Source: NCEH01 sp040049195 (GTDB taxonomy: Bacteria; Pseudomonadota; Alphaproteobacteria; Rhizobiales; Xanthobacteraceae). From it: DNA of 64,000 nucleotides. Below are positions 35,938 to 44,818 of the stretch, piece after piece. Below the pieces are notes generated by a model. That model made no database searches and was not told the origin of the DNA. It saw only the letters and a program-made list of their open reading frames with translations. How positions within the stretch are numbered: position 1 is the stretch's first letter; each line of letters opens with the position of its first letter. The position numbers and the translations under genes were made by a program. The stretch lies in NCBI RefSeq assembly GCF_040049195.1, contig NZ_JBDZDL010000002.1; one strand, given 5' to 3'.

Positions 35938-37227
35938 ATGCTGGAGCGGGTGTTTCATCTCCAGGAGAATGGCACGCGGCCGGCGACCGAGATCCTCGCC
36001 GGCCTCACCACCTTCCTGACCATGAGCTACATCATCGTGGTCAATCCGCAGATCCTGGCTGCCGCCGGGATCGACCACGGCGCCGCCTTCACCGCCACCT
36101 GCCTTGCCGCCGCGCTCGGCACCCTCGCCATGGCGCTGCTGGCCAATTATCCCATCGCGCTCGCCCCCGGCATGGGGCTGAACGCCTATTTTGCCTTCAC
36201 CGTCGTCCTGGGCATGCAGATTCCCTGGCAGGTGGCGCTCGGCGCCGTGTTCCTGTCGGGCCTGCTGTTCCTTGCCATCAGCGTGCTGCACATCCGCGAA
36301 TGGCTGATCAATTCCATTCCCCTGTCGCTGAAGCTCGGCATCGCGGCCGGCATCGGGCTGTTCCTGGGCCTGCTCGGCTTCCAGGGGATGGGGCTGGTGG
36401 TGGCGAAGCCCGCGACCATGATCGGCCTCGGCGATCTGGAAAAGACCACGACCCTGCTCTCGGCGCTGGGCTTCCTGCTGATGGCGGGGCTCACGGCCCG
36501 CAAGGTGCCGGGCGCGATCCTCATCGGCATCGCCGTCACCACGCTGCTCGGCGTGCCCCTGGGCCTGACGAAATTCGACGGCTTCGTCGCCCTGCCGCCC
36601 TCGCTCGCGCCCACCTTCCTGCAGATGGACATCGCCGGCGCCGTGAAGCTCGGCGCGGTGAGCGTGGTGTTCACCTTCTTCCTGGTGGATGTGCTCGACA
36701 ACATGGGCACGCTGATCGCCACCACCTTCCGCGCCGGCCTGATGCGCAAGGACGGCACGGTGCCGCGCCTGCGCGAGGTGCTGCTCGCCGACAGCGGCGG
36801 GGCGATGCTCGGCGCCGTGCTCGGCACCAGCACCACGACCTCCTATATCGAGAGCGCGGCCGGCATCCAGGCGGGCGGGCGCACCGGCCTCGCCTCGGTG
36901 GCGACGGCGGTGCTGTTTCTCGCCTGCCTGCTGTTCGCGCCGCTCGCCATGGCGGTGCCGGCCTTTGCCACCGCGCCGGCCATGGTGTTCGTGGCGTGCC
37001 TCATGGTCTCCGCGCTGCGGGCGGTGGATTTCGACGATCCGTGCGAATCGCTGCCGGCGGCGGCGACCGCGCTCGGCACCGTGTTCAGCTTCTCCATCGC
37101 CTCGGGCATCGGCATCGGCTTCATCACCTATGTGGCGGTGAATGTGATCGCCGGGCGCGCCCGCAGCGTCAGCGGAGCGGTATGGATCATCGCCTTTGCC
37201 TCGGTCGTGAGCTTCGCATTGGAATGA
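35938..37227 (+). CDS. NCS2-family (AzgA-type) purine permease
   Basis: A 429-residue inner-membrane transporter of the xanthine/uracil or adenine/guanine permease family (COG2252). It has the N-terminal FHLQENGTRPATEILAGLTTFLTM segment, ALAPGMGLNAYFAFTV, and the FLVDVLDNMGTLIATT and TSTTTSYIESAAGI motifs of the AzgA group, with about 12 to 14 helices. The likely substrates are adenine, guanine or hypoxanthine; the exact one is not readable. No purine riboswitch is visible upstream. Confidence 0.88.
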   Translation: MLERVFHLQENGTRPATEILAGLTTFLTMSYIIVVNPQILAAAGIDHGAAFTATCLAAALGTLAMALLANYPIALAPGMGLNAYFAFTVVLGMQIPWQVALGAVFLSGLLFLAISVLHIREWLINSIPLSLKLGIAAGIGLFLGLLGFQGMGLVVAKPATMIGLGDLEKTTTLLSALGFLLMAGLTARKVPGAILIGIAVTTLLGVPLGLTKFDGFVALPPSLAPTFLQMDIAGAVKLGAVSVVFTFFLVDVLDNMGTLIATTFRAGLMRKDGTVPRLREVLLADSGGAMLGAVLGTSTTTSYIESAAGIQAGGRTGLASVATAVLFLACLLFAPLAMAVPAFATAPAMVFVACLMVSALRAVDFDDPCESLPAAATALGTVFSFSIASGIGIGFITYVAVNVIAGRARSVSGAVWIIAFASVVSFALE

Positions 37228-37384
37228 GATCCGCGTGCCATGCAGGGCGCGGGGAGGTGCTGCGAAATCAGGCACTCTTTCATTGCCCGGCGTGATCGTG
37301 TAGGAACGCGCCCGACTGACATTTTCCGGACCTGTGCGCGGTTGCCGGCCTTTTGGCGGACGCCGGCGCGAAGACGTGGATTCC

Positions 37385-37795
37385 ATGCAGACTGTTTTGA
37401 TCGTCATTCATCTGATGGTGGTGCTCGCGCTGATCGGCGTAGTGCTGATCCAGCGTTCCGAGGGCGGCGGCCTGGGCATCGGCGGCGGGGGCGGCGGCTC
37501 CGGCGGCGGCTTCTTCACCGCGCGCGGAAGCGCCAATCTGCTCACGCGCGCCACCGCGATCCTCGCCGGCATCTTCTTCATCACCTCCATTTCGCTGACC
37601 ATTCTGGCCGGCTGGGGCCGCACCCCGCCGGCGCTGCTGAGCCCGGCCGCCCCGAGCGGCCCGTCGGTTCCCCAGAGCGGCGGCACGATTCTCGATCAGA
37701 TCCGCCCGCAGGCGCCGGCTGGCCAGGCCGCACCCGCGCCTGCCCCGGAAGCCGCTCCGGCGCCGAGCGGCCCGCAGGTTCCGAAGTCTCAGTGA
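37385..37795 (+). CDS. secG: Preprotein translocase subunit SecG
   Basis: SecG is a small stimulatory subunit of the SecYEG translocon. The 136-residue product has two transmembrane segments (TVLIVIHLMVVLALIGVVLIQ and AILAGIFFITSISLTILAGW) separated by the Gly-rich loop with RSEGGGLG. A Pro/Ala/Ser-rich cytoplasmic tail is typical of alphaproteobacteria. ATG 37385 is used; upstream in-frame sequence is not SecG-like. pyrG follows. Confidence 0.93.
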   Translation: MQTVLIVIHLMVVLALIGVVLIQRSEGGGLGIGGGGGGSGGGFFTARGSANLLTRATAILAGIFFITSISLTILAGWGRTPPALLSPAAPSGPSVPQSGGTILDQIRPQAPAGQAAPAPAPEAAPAPSGPQVPKSQ

Positions 37796-37800
37796 TCGTG

Positions 37801-37824
37801 TATCGCGGCGCTCCCGCCGCGATA
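37801..37824. terminator. Strong hairpin between secG and pyrG
   Basis: TATCGCGGCG-CTCC-CGCCGCGATA is a perfect 10-bp stem six bases after the secG stop. There is no T-run after it on the plus strand, so it may be a partial terminator, a Rho-linked pause site or an mRNA-protecting hairpin. Confidence 0.45.
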
Positions 37825-37905
37825 TGAGGTTCTCCACAGGCGAGGCGATGCCGGTAAGGCATTGCTCTCGCCGAATCGCGTTTGCGCGGATTAGAGTTTA
37901 AGCCC

Positions 37906-39534
37906 ATGGCGCGCTATATCTTCATCACCGGCGGCGTCGTGTCCTCGCTGGGCAAGGGCCTCGCTTCCGCAGCCTTGGGCGCGCTTCTTCAGGCGCGCGG
38001 CTATACGGTCCGGCTGCGCAAGCTGGACCCCTATCTGAACGTCGATCCGGGCACCATGAGCCCGTATCAGCATGGCGAAGTGTTCGTGACCGACGACGGG
38101 GCCGAGACCGACCTCGACCTCGGCCATTACGAGCGCTTCACCGGCCGCCCCGCCACCAAGCGGGACAACGTCACCACCGGCCGCATCTATCAGGACATCA
38201 TCACCAAGGAGCGGCGCGGCGACTATCTCGGCGCCACGGTCCAGGTGATCCCGCACGTCACCAATGCCATCAAGGACTTCGTCCTGGAAGGCAACGAGGG
38301 GTACGATTTCGTGCTCATCGAGGTGGGCGGAACCGTGGGCGATATCGAAGGCCTGCCGTTCTTCGAGGCGACCCGCCAGCTCAAGAACGAGCTGCCGCGC
38401 GGCCATGCCATCTTCATCCATCTCACCCTGATGCCCTTCATCCCTTCGGCCGGGGAATTGAAGACCAAGCCGACCCAGCATTCGGTGAAGGAGCTGCGCT
38501 CCATCGGCATCCAGCCGGACATCCTGCTGTGCCGCACCGACCGGGCGATCCCGCGCGAGGAGCGGCGCAAGCTCTCGCTGTTCTGCAACGTGCGGGAAAG
38601 CGCGGTGATCGAGGCGCGGGACGTGGACAATATCTACGCCGTGCCCGCCGCCTATCATGCGGAAGGCCTCGACACCGAGGTGCTGGCCGCGTTCGGCATC
38701 GATCCGGCGCCGGCGCCGAACCTGAAGCGCTGGTCCACCATCGAGAACCGCGTGCGCAATCCGGAAGGCGAGGTCACCATCGCCGTGGTCGGCAAATATA
38801 CCGGCCTGAAGGATGCCTATAAGTCGCTCATCGAGGCCTTGGCCCATGGCGGCATCGCCAACAAGGTGAAGGTCAATCTCGACTGGATCGAGAGCGAGAC
38901 CTTCGAGCACGAAGACCCCGTTCCGTTCCTGGAGCATGTGCACGGCATCCTGGTGCCCGGCGGATTCGGCCAGCGCGGGGCGGAAGGCAAGATCCGCGCG
39001 GCCCAGTTCGCCCGCGAGCGCAAGGTGCCCTATTTCGGCATCTGCTTCGGCATGCAGATGGCGGTGATCGAGGCGGCGCGGAACCTCGCCGGCGTGCAGA
39101 ATGCCAATTCCACGGAATTCGGCGAGACCAGCGAGCCGGTGGTGGGCCTGCTCACCGAATGGCTGAAGGGCAACGAGCTGGAGCGCCGCTCGGCGGCGGG
39201 GGACCTGGGCGGCACCATGCGGCTCGGCGCCTATCACGCGGTGCTCAATCCCGGCAGCCGGGTGGCCGATATCTATGGCGATGGCGACATCTACGAGCGT
39301 CACCGTCATCGTTACGAAGTGAACACCGCCTATAAGGACCGGCTGGAACAGCACGGCCTTCGCTTCTCCGGCATGTCGCCCGACGGGCTGCTGCCGGAAA
39401 TCGTGGAATATGCCGACCATCCCTGGTTCATCGGGGTGCAATTCCACCCGGAACTGAAGTCGCGGCCGTTCGAGCCGCATCCCTTGTTCGCGTCCTTCGT
39501 GGGCGCGGCGATGGAGCAGAGCCGGCTCGTCTAG
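37906..39534 (+). CDS. pyrG: CTP synthase
   Basis: PyrG aminates UTP to CTP using glutamine. The 542-residue enzyme has the N-terminal synthetase domain (MARYIFITGGVVSSLGKGL) and the C-terminal class I amidotransferase domain with catalytic Cys380 in GICFGMQMA and the His514-Glu516 pair in FHPELKSRP. The ATG at 37906 matches the universal family start. It follows secG as in many Rhizobiales. Confidence 0.98.
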   Translation: MARYIFITGGVVSSLGKGLASAALGALLQARGYTVRLRKLDPYLNVDPGTMSPYQHGEVFVTDDGAETDLDLGHYERFTGRPATKRDNVTTGRIYQDIITKERRGDYLGATVQVIPHVTNAIKDFVLEGNEGYDFVLIEVGGTVGDIEGLPFFEATRQLKNELPRGHAIFIHLTLMPFIPSAGELKTKPTQHSVKELRSIGIQPDILLCRTDRAIPREERRKLSLFCNVRESAVIEARDVDNIYAVPAAYHAEGLDTEVLAAFGIDPAPAPNLKRWSTIENRVRNPEGEVTIAVVGKYTGLKDAYKSLIEALAHGGIANKVKVNLDWIESETFEHEDPVPFLEHVHGILVPGGFGQRGAEGKIRAAQFARERKVPYFGICFGMQMAVIEAARNLAGVQNANSTEFGETSEPVVGLLTEWLKGNELERRSAAGDLGGTMRLGAYHAVLNPGSRVADIYGDGDIYERHRHRYEVNTAYKDRLEQHGLRFSGMSPDGLLPEIVEYADHPWFIGVQFHPELKSRPFEPHPLFASFVGAAMEQSRLV

Positions 39535-39564
39535 CGCCGGCGCCTCCGATTTAAGGATTTCCCC

Positions 39565-40443
39565 ATGCGCAGAGGTCTCGATCACGTCGTCCATGTGGTG
39601 CGCGATCTCGATGCGGCGGGGGAGGTCTATGACCTGCTCGGCTTCACGGTCAGCCCGCGCAACCGTCATCCCTGGGGCACCCAGAACCGCATCATCCAGA
39701 TGCCCGGCTTCTTCATCGAGCTGCTGGAAATTTCCGAGCCGGAGAAGATCCCCGCCGGCACGCCGGAGCAGTTTTCCTTCGGCGCCTTCAATCGCGATTT
39801 CCTCGCCCGCAACGGAGAGGGCCTCTCCATGCTGGTGCTGGAAGGCACAGACCCGGCGGGAGAAAAGGCGACCTTCGACGCCGCCGGCTTCGGCGGGTTC
39901 GATCTGTTCGAGTTTTCGCGCATGGCGCGCCGGCCCGACGGGAACGACGTGGAAGTCGGCTTCTCGCTCGCCTTCGCCGTCGACCCGCTGGCGCCCGACG
40001 TGGGCTTCTTCACCTGCACGCAGTGCCGGCCGGAGAATTTCTGGTCGGCCGACCTGCAGCGCCATGCCAACGGCGTCACCGGCGTGTCCGGCGTGGTGCT
40101 GGTGTCGGACAGCCTGGTGGATCATGTCAGCTTCCTCGACACGCTGACCGGCGTGACGCCGCGTCGCGCCAGCGATGACTGGTATGTGGCGCAGACGCCG
40201 CGCGGCGAGATCGACCTGATGACCCGCGCCAATTTCACCCAGCGCTATGGCGTGCCCGCCCCCGCCGGAGAAGGCATGCGCCTCGCCGCCATCCGCTTCG
40301 ATTCTCCCGGCGCCGCCAGCTTGCGCCGCTCGCTCCAGGCGCGCGGCATGGTGGAAGAGGCGATCGAAGGCATCGTGGTGGTGAAGCCGTCGAGCGCGCT
40401 CGGCGCCGCCATTGTGGTGGAACGTCCCGCCGGCGCCGCTTGA
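39565..40443 (+). CDS. VOC/glyoxalase-like protein
   Basis: A 292-residue protein with a glyoxalase-like (PF13468-type) fold. It begins RRGLDHVVHVVRDLDAAGEVYDLLGF, followed by WGTQNRIIQMPGFFIELLEI, and has a second similar module from about residue 165 (GVTGVSGVVLVSDSLVDHVSFL). Metal-binding His and Glu positions of VOC enzymes are plausible, but no specific reaction can be assigned. It starts 31 bp after pyrG on the same strand and may share its transcript. Confidence 0.75.
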   Translation: MRRGLDHVVHVVRDLDAAGEVYDLLGFTVSPRNRHPWGTQNRIIQMPGFFIELLEISEPEKIPAGTPEQFSFGAFNRDFLARNGEGLSMLVLEGTDPAGEKATFDAAGFGGFDLFEFSRMARRPDGNDVEVGFSLAFAVDPLAPDVGFFTCTQCRPENFWSADLQRHANGVTGVSGVVLVSDSLVDHVSFLDTLTGVTPRRASDDWYVAQTPRGEIDLMTRANFTQRYGVPAPAGEGMRLAAIRFDSPGAASLRRSLQARGMVEEAIEGIVVVKPSSALGAAIVVERPAGAA

Positions 40444-40458
40444 AACTGCGGGATTGCC

Positions 40459-40508
40459 AGAGCGTTCTCGAGCGAAGCGGAAACCGGTTCGCGTGAAGAA
40501 AACGCGTC
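40459..40508. repeat. Rhizobiales-type dispersed repeat with nested hairpins
   Basis: The sequence starting AGAGCGTTCTCGAGCGAAGC and ending GAAGAAAACGCGTC forms nested stems: GCGTTCTC with GAAAACGC outside, GCGAA with TTCGC inside. I recall near-identical elements scattered through Bradyrhizobium- and Methylobacterium-type genomes. Two further small hairpins follow at 40511-40525 and 40526-40556. Confidence 0.65.
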
Positions 40509-40617
40509 GACTCCATAAAATGGAGCCCTTCGCCGGTTCCCGGAAACGGGGAAGGGCGCTAGAATATTCTTATTGAGAAAATAATATTCTCAGTGGGCGT
40601 GCCGTGGAGGCGCGACC

Positions 40618-40667
40618 GGGGCGGGACGACCTTGCCCTTTTCGGTGGATCGGCGGGGACGACCCCGC
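40618..40667 (+). promoter_or_regulatory. Guanidine-II (mini-ykkC) riboswitch
   Basis: Two GC-rich hairpins each carry an ACGA tetraloop, the defining ACGR loop of guanidine-II riboswitches. Hairpin 1 is GGGGCGGG-ACGA-CCTTGCCC (loop 40626-40629, one bulge). Hairpin 2 is GCGGGG-ACGA-CCCCGC (loop 40658-40661, perfect 6-bp stem). The spacer is 14 nt. The GGAG Shine-Dalgarno of the guanidinium exporter gene lies 8 nt after hairpin 2, so ligand binding would expose it and turn translation on. An AT-rich segment with TAATAT at 40582-40587 upstream is a possible -10. Confidence 0.88.
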
Positions 40668-40684
40668 TTGTACCGGAGCGTCTC

Positions 40685-41005
40685 ATGTCTTGGGTTTACC
40701 TGGCTCTGGCCGGGATTGCGGAAATCGGCTGGGCCTATGGCCTGAAGCATACCGAAGGATTCACCCGCCTGTGGCCGACCCTGTTCACGGCGGCCACCTT
40801 CACCGCCAGCATTGGTCTCTTGGGCCTCGCCCTGCGTGATCTTCCCTTGGGCACGGCCTATGCGGTGTGGACCGGCATCGGCCTCGTCGGCTCCGTGCTG
40901 GTGGGTATCCTGGTTCTGAACGAGCCCGCCGGTGCCCTTCGCCTCGGCTGCATCGCCCTCATCGCCGCCGGCATCGTGGGGCTGAAGCTGCTGACACCGG
41001 CCTAG
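40685..41005 (+). CDS. gdx: SMR-family guanidinium exporter (Gdx/SugE)
   Basis: A 106-residue four-helix small multidrug resistance protein of the SugE/Gdx branch. The essential Glu13 lies in AGIAEIGWAYGLKHTEGFTRLWP, and the helix-3 motif GTAYAVWTGIGLVGSVLVGIL is complete. Gdx proteins export guanidinium in exchange for protons as dual-topology dimers. The GGAG Shine-Dalgarno at 40675-40678 is 6 nt from the ATG and immediately follows a guanidine-II riboswitch, which specifies guanidine rather than a drug as the signal. No urea-amidolyase or guanidine-degradation genes are nearby. Confidence 0.93.
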   Translation: MSWVYLALAGIAEIGWAYGLKHTEGFTRLWPTLFTAATFTASIGLLGLALRDLPLGTAYAVWTGIGLVGSVLVGILVLNEPAGALRLGCIALIAAGIVGLKLLTPA

Positions 41006-41112
41006 GCGCAACCGGCCTTCAACCGACGATGGAAATGCCCCCGTCCCGGCCAGTGCGAACAGCGATTGGCCGGGCCGGGGTGCGTCGTCCAGGCGGCGCG
41101 AAAAGCGTTTGC

Positions 41113-41154
41113 CGAAGTGTTCGGGCGCTTGCCGAATTTGGCGCCCGAACTTCG
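41113..41154. terminator. Long hairpin between gdx and DUF1835 gene
   Basis: A ~14-bp stem (CGAAG..GTTCGGGCGC with GCGCCCGAAC..CTTCG, two bulged bases) lies in the 282-bp convergent gap 41006-41287. A shorter 8-bp stem CCCGGCCA/TGGCCGGG lies at 41045-41074. Between convergent genes this is a plausible bidirectional transcript end, although no clear T-run follows. Confidence 0.4.
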
Positions 41155-41230
41155 GTGGAAATCGCGGTGTCATCGCCCCGAGAAGCGCGGAAAACACGCT
41201 TCGATCCCGTGTTCGTCTAAGCTAAGTCAT

Positions 41231-41246
41231 TGTTTCACGTGAAACA
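41231..41246. other. parS-type centromere site (ParB binding)
   Basis: TGTTTCACGTGAAACA is a perfect 16-bp palindrome identical to the chromosomal parS consensus recognised by ParB. It lies in the intergenic gap between gdx and the DUF1835 gene, not inside a gene. I found no second copy and no parA/parB in the window. parS sites cluster around replication origins, so this segment may be within the origin-proximal domain. Confidence 0.85.
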
Positions 41247-41287
41247 TTTTGCGGGAGCAGCGGCAGTCCGCGGTTCCGGCCGGTCCC

Positions 41288-42301
41288 TCAATTGGGGTCG
41301 ATCAGCCGTTCTGCATTGCGATCATAGCGCCACATGGCGCCCGGCTGGAGGCGGGTTCCGCCCAGCCAGCGGTCGATGGCATTCTCGCAGGCATGGTCGA
41401 ACGTGCCCTTCAGCGCCGCCAGCCCGGCCTCGGTGATGGCGACCTCTGCGGCGGCGAAGGTGCGATAGGTGATTTCCTCCGGGCCCGCCGGCGTGCTCGC
41501 CTGGAACGGCTTGCACTCGCTGGAGGCGAAGGGCAGGCCCTCGATCAGCGGCTCGTGGGCGAAGGCAAGTCCGTCCAGCCGCAGGAAAAACGGCAGATCG
41601 GCGAGGAATTGCGCCTCGTCCATCTTGTGCACGGCGCCATAGACATGGGCGACCGTCTGCGGCCCGTCCGCCAGCTGGCGCAGGATCCGCTCCTCGGTCA
41701 GCGACAGGCCGGTGCGCGGCGCCGGCAATTCGGCAAGCGCCCGGCGCAGGGCCGGCACCAGGAACGGCAGGGCCGGAATTTCCTGCTTCACGAACAGCGA
41801 CAGGGCGCGCGGCGTGGGCGCCGTGAACGCCTCCCAGGCCTCGCTTGCCGCCTCCAGCTGAACCGCGCTGACCCCGCAGGCCCGCCGCGCCAGATCATGC
41901 ACCTGCGCCTCGTCCATGAGGCCGAGATAATGATCGGCCTGGATGAGCCGCAGGCCGAGCCGCTCCGGCTCGCGGGCGAAATAATTGAGCAATTGGATGA
42001 GTTGGAGCTGGTCGTAGAGGTCGTGCTCGAACCACAAATCCACGCAATTGAACGCGATGTGGATCTCCAGCTGGCCGTCGCGCTCGGCGAAATCCGCCCG
42101 GACGGAATCGAACTCCAGCCCGAGCGACTGGGCGAGAAACGCCGCGCGGGCATCGGCCACGATGTCGAGCGAAGGGTCGGCGGGAACGGGGCCGTCGTGG
42201 AGCATGTCCCGCCAGGGCAGGAAATGGCCGGCAATGCCGCCGGCCTTCAGGCGTTCGACCGCCGCATCCCCATTGGTGATCACCAGGTTGGGCATGGTCA
42301 T
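41288..42301 (-). CDS. DUF1835-domain protein
   Basis: A 337-residue protein whose N-terminus (PNLVITNGDAAVERLKAGGIAGHFLPWRDMLHDGPVP) has the DUF1835 pattern, including the LPWRDMLHDGPV motif, followed by FNCVDLWFEHDLYDQLQLIQLL. The function of the family is unknown. The ATG at 42301 overlaps the queF stop (ATGA), supporting translational coupling to queF and this start over the ATG two codons later. Confidence 0.82.
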   Translation of the reverse strand: MTMPNLVITNGDAAVERLKAGGIAGHFLPWRDMLHDGPVPADPSLDIVADARAAFLAQSLGLEFDSVRADFAERDGQLEIHIAFNCVDLWFEHDLYDQLQLIQLLNYFAREPERLGLRLIQADHYLGLMDEAQVHDLARRACGVSAVQLEAASEAWEAFTAPTPRALSLFVKQEIPALPFLVPALRRALAELPAPRTGLSLTEERILRQLADGPQTVAHVYGAVHKMDEAQFLADLPFFLRLDGLAFAHEPLIEGLPFASSECKPFQASTPAGPEEITYRTFAAAEVAITEAGLAALKGTFDHACENAIDRWLGGTRLQPGAMWRYDRNAERLIDPN

Positions 42302-42750
42302 CCCCTTCCGCGATAGGGCGCAACTCCCGTCTCCGGCAGCCAGGCGCCTGCCGGCAGGTTGCCAGTCTGCCAGAAAACATCAATGGGGATGCCCCCCCTG
42401 GGATACCAATAGCCGGCGATTCGCAAAAACCGGGGCGCCAGCAGAGTCACGAGACGCTTGCCGATGGCGATGGTGCAATCCTCGTGGAAGGCACCGTGGT
42501 TGCGGAAGCTGGCGAGATAGAGCTTCAGCGATTTGGACTCCACCAGGAACTGGTCGGGCACATAGTCGATGACCAGATGGGCGAAGTCCGGCTGTCCGGT
42601 GACCGGGCAGAGCGAGGTGAATTCGGGACAGGTGAAGCGGGCCACATAATCCACATCCGGGTGCGGATTGGGCACGCGATCCAGCACCGCCGTTTCGGGC
42701 GAAGCGGGCAATGCGGTCTCGCGACCGAGCTGGAGGTCGGCGGAAGTCAT
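42298..42750 (-). CDS. queF: NADPH-dependent 7-cyano-7-deazaguanine reductase
   Basis: QueF reduces preQ0 to preQ1 in queuosine synthesis. The 150-residue product is the short, unimodular T-fold form. The covalent nucleophile is Cys48 in TSLCPVTGQPDF with Asp55. The NADPH-binding ESKSLKLYLASFRNHGAFHE motif is complete. The start ATG at 42750 gives MTSADLQLGR. It is coupled to the DUF1835 gene downstream and divergent from eno. No preQ1 riboswitch is evident. Confidence 0.95.
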   Translation of the reverse strand: MTSADLQLGRETALPASPETAVLDRVPNPHPDVDYVARFTCPEFTSLCPVTGQPDFAHLVIDYVPDQFLVESKSLKLYLASFRNHGAFHEDCTIAIGKRLVTLLAPRFLRIAGYWYPRGGIPIDVFWQTGNLPAGAWLPETGVAPYRGRG

Positions 42751-42933
42751 GACAAGTCCTTGCACGGCAAAAGATGGGTTCGCATCGGATTCTGGAACAG
42801 GACATTAGCCGAAAACGGGCAAGGTGCCGCTCCCATCGCCCCTTCGCAGCCGCGCGGGTTCGCGCTAGAAGCGGCCGCGACATCGGGCGCGCCTGGACAT
42901 CTCGGCTCCAGGACCAAAGGGAGGGATATTCCA

Positions 42934-44217
<1,284 letters not shown>

Positions 44218-44244
44218 GCCTTGGTCTGAAGCGTCGAAGATCAC

Positions 44245-44285
44245 AAGGGGCAGGGCGGAGACGCTCTGCCCCTTCCGCGTTTTCA
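44245..44285 (+). terminator. Intrinsic terminator after eno
   Basis: AAGGGGCAG and CTGCCCCTT form a 9-bp stem around a GGCGGAGACGCT loop, 28 nt after the eno stop; TTTT follows at 44280-44283 after a short GC-rich stretch. Confidence 0.7.
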
Positions 44286-44339
44286 GCGTCCGCCGCGAGT
44301 CTTAACTCCCCGGCAACCGCGATCGCGCAGAATGGCGCC

Positions 44340-44657
44340 ATGCAAACACGCTCGCGCCTGCGCTCCTTCCTGTTCGTTTTGCTGCTCTACGTCCTCTCGG
44401 GAGGCGTCATCGGCTATTTTGCGTACCATGCCTATAACGGCCAGCATGGCCTGATGGCGAAGCGCAATTTTCAGGTGGAGATGGCCCAGCTTGAAAGCGA
44501 ACTGGCGGCCCTCAAGGCGCAGCGGCGCGCGATCGAGAACAAGGTGTCCCTGCTCCAGGCCAATCGGCTCGATCCGGACCTGCTGGACGAGGAGGGGCGT
44601 CGGCAGCTCGATTTCGTGAATGCGAAGGACCTGGCGCTCCTAAAATCGCGTCCATGA
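44340..44657 (+). CDS. ftsB: FtsB/DivIC-family septum formation initiator
   Basis: A 105-residue single-pass membrane protein with a short cytoplasmic basic N-terminus, one helix (FLFVLLLYVLSGGVIGYFAYHA) and a periplasmic coiled coil (QVEMAQLESELAALKAQRRAIENKVSLL). This is the FtsB architecture; FtsB joins FtsL and FtsQ in the divisome. A position between eno and pdhA is standard in alphaproteobacteria. Confidence 0.88.
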   Translation: MQTRSRLRSFLFVLLLYVLSGGVIGYFAYHAYNGQHGLMAKRNFQVEMAQLESELAALKAQRRAIENKVSLLQANRLDPDLLDEEGRRQLDFVNAKDLALLKSRP

Positions 44658-44659
44658 AC

Positions 44660-44751
44660 TTCATGATAGTTCATGATATCAATTAACTGAAACTCGGTTC
44701 AACTCAACAGAGTCAAGCGTTTGCAACGTGTTGCGGTGCAGCACGACGCAA
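44660..44751 (+). promoter_or_regulatory. Candidate operators upstream of the pdh operon
   Basis: The 161-bp ftsB-pdhA gap holds two elements. The first is a direct repeat TTCATGATA at 44660-44668 and 44670-44678, period 10 bp (one helical turn). The second is the palindrome GCAAC-GT-GTTGC at 44723-44734, resembling LacI-family operators, followed by TTGCG...CGCAA arms at 44731-44751. These are candidate binding sites; no regulator is identified in the window. Confidence 0.4.
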
Positions 44752-44818
44752 ATCTCGCTTTGAGCCGTGCCGGAGGTGCGGTAGAGACTCCTCGGTTCCA
44801 GCGTGTCCCGAGGATGAG

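Noticed and set aside
40573..40590. Promoter pair TTGAGA/TAATAT before the riboswitch
   Set aside because: The two hexamers are only a few bases apart, so they cannot be -35 and -10 of one promoter; only TAATAT is kept as a possible -10.
40685..41005. Generic multidrug efflux pump (EmrE-like)
   Set aside because: Sequence motifs are of the SugE/Gdx branch and a guanidine-II riboswitch precedes it.
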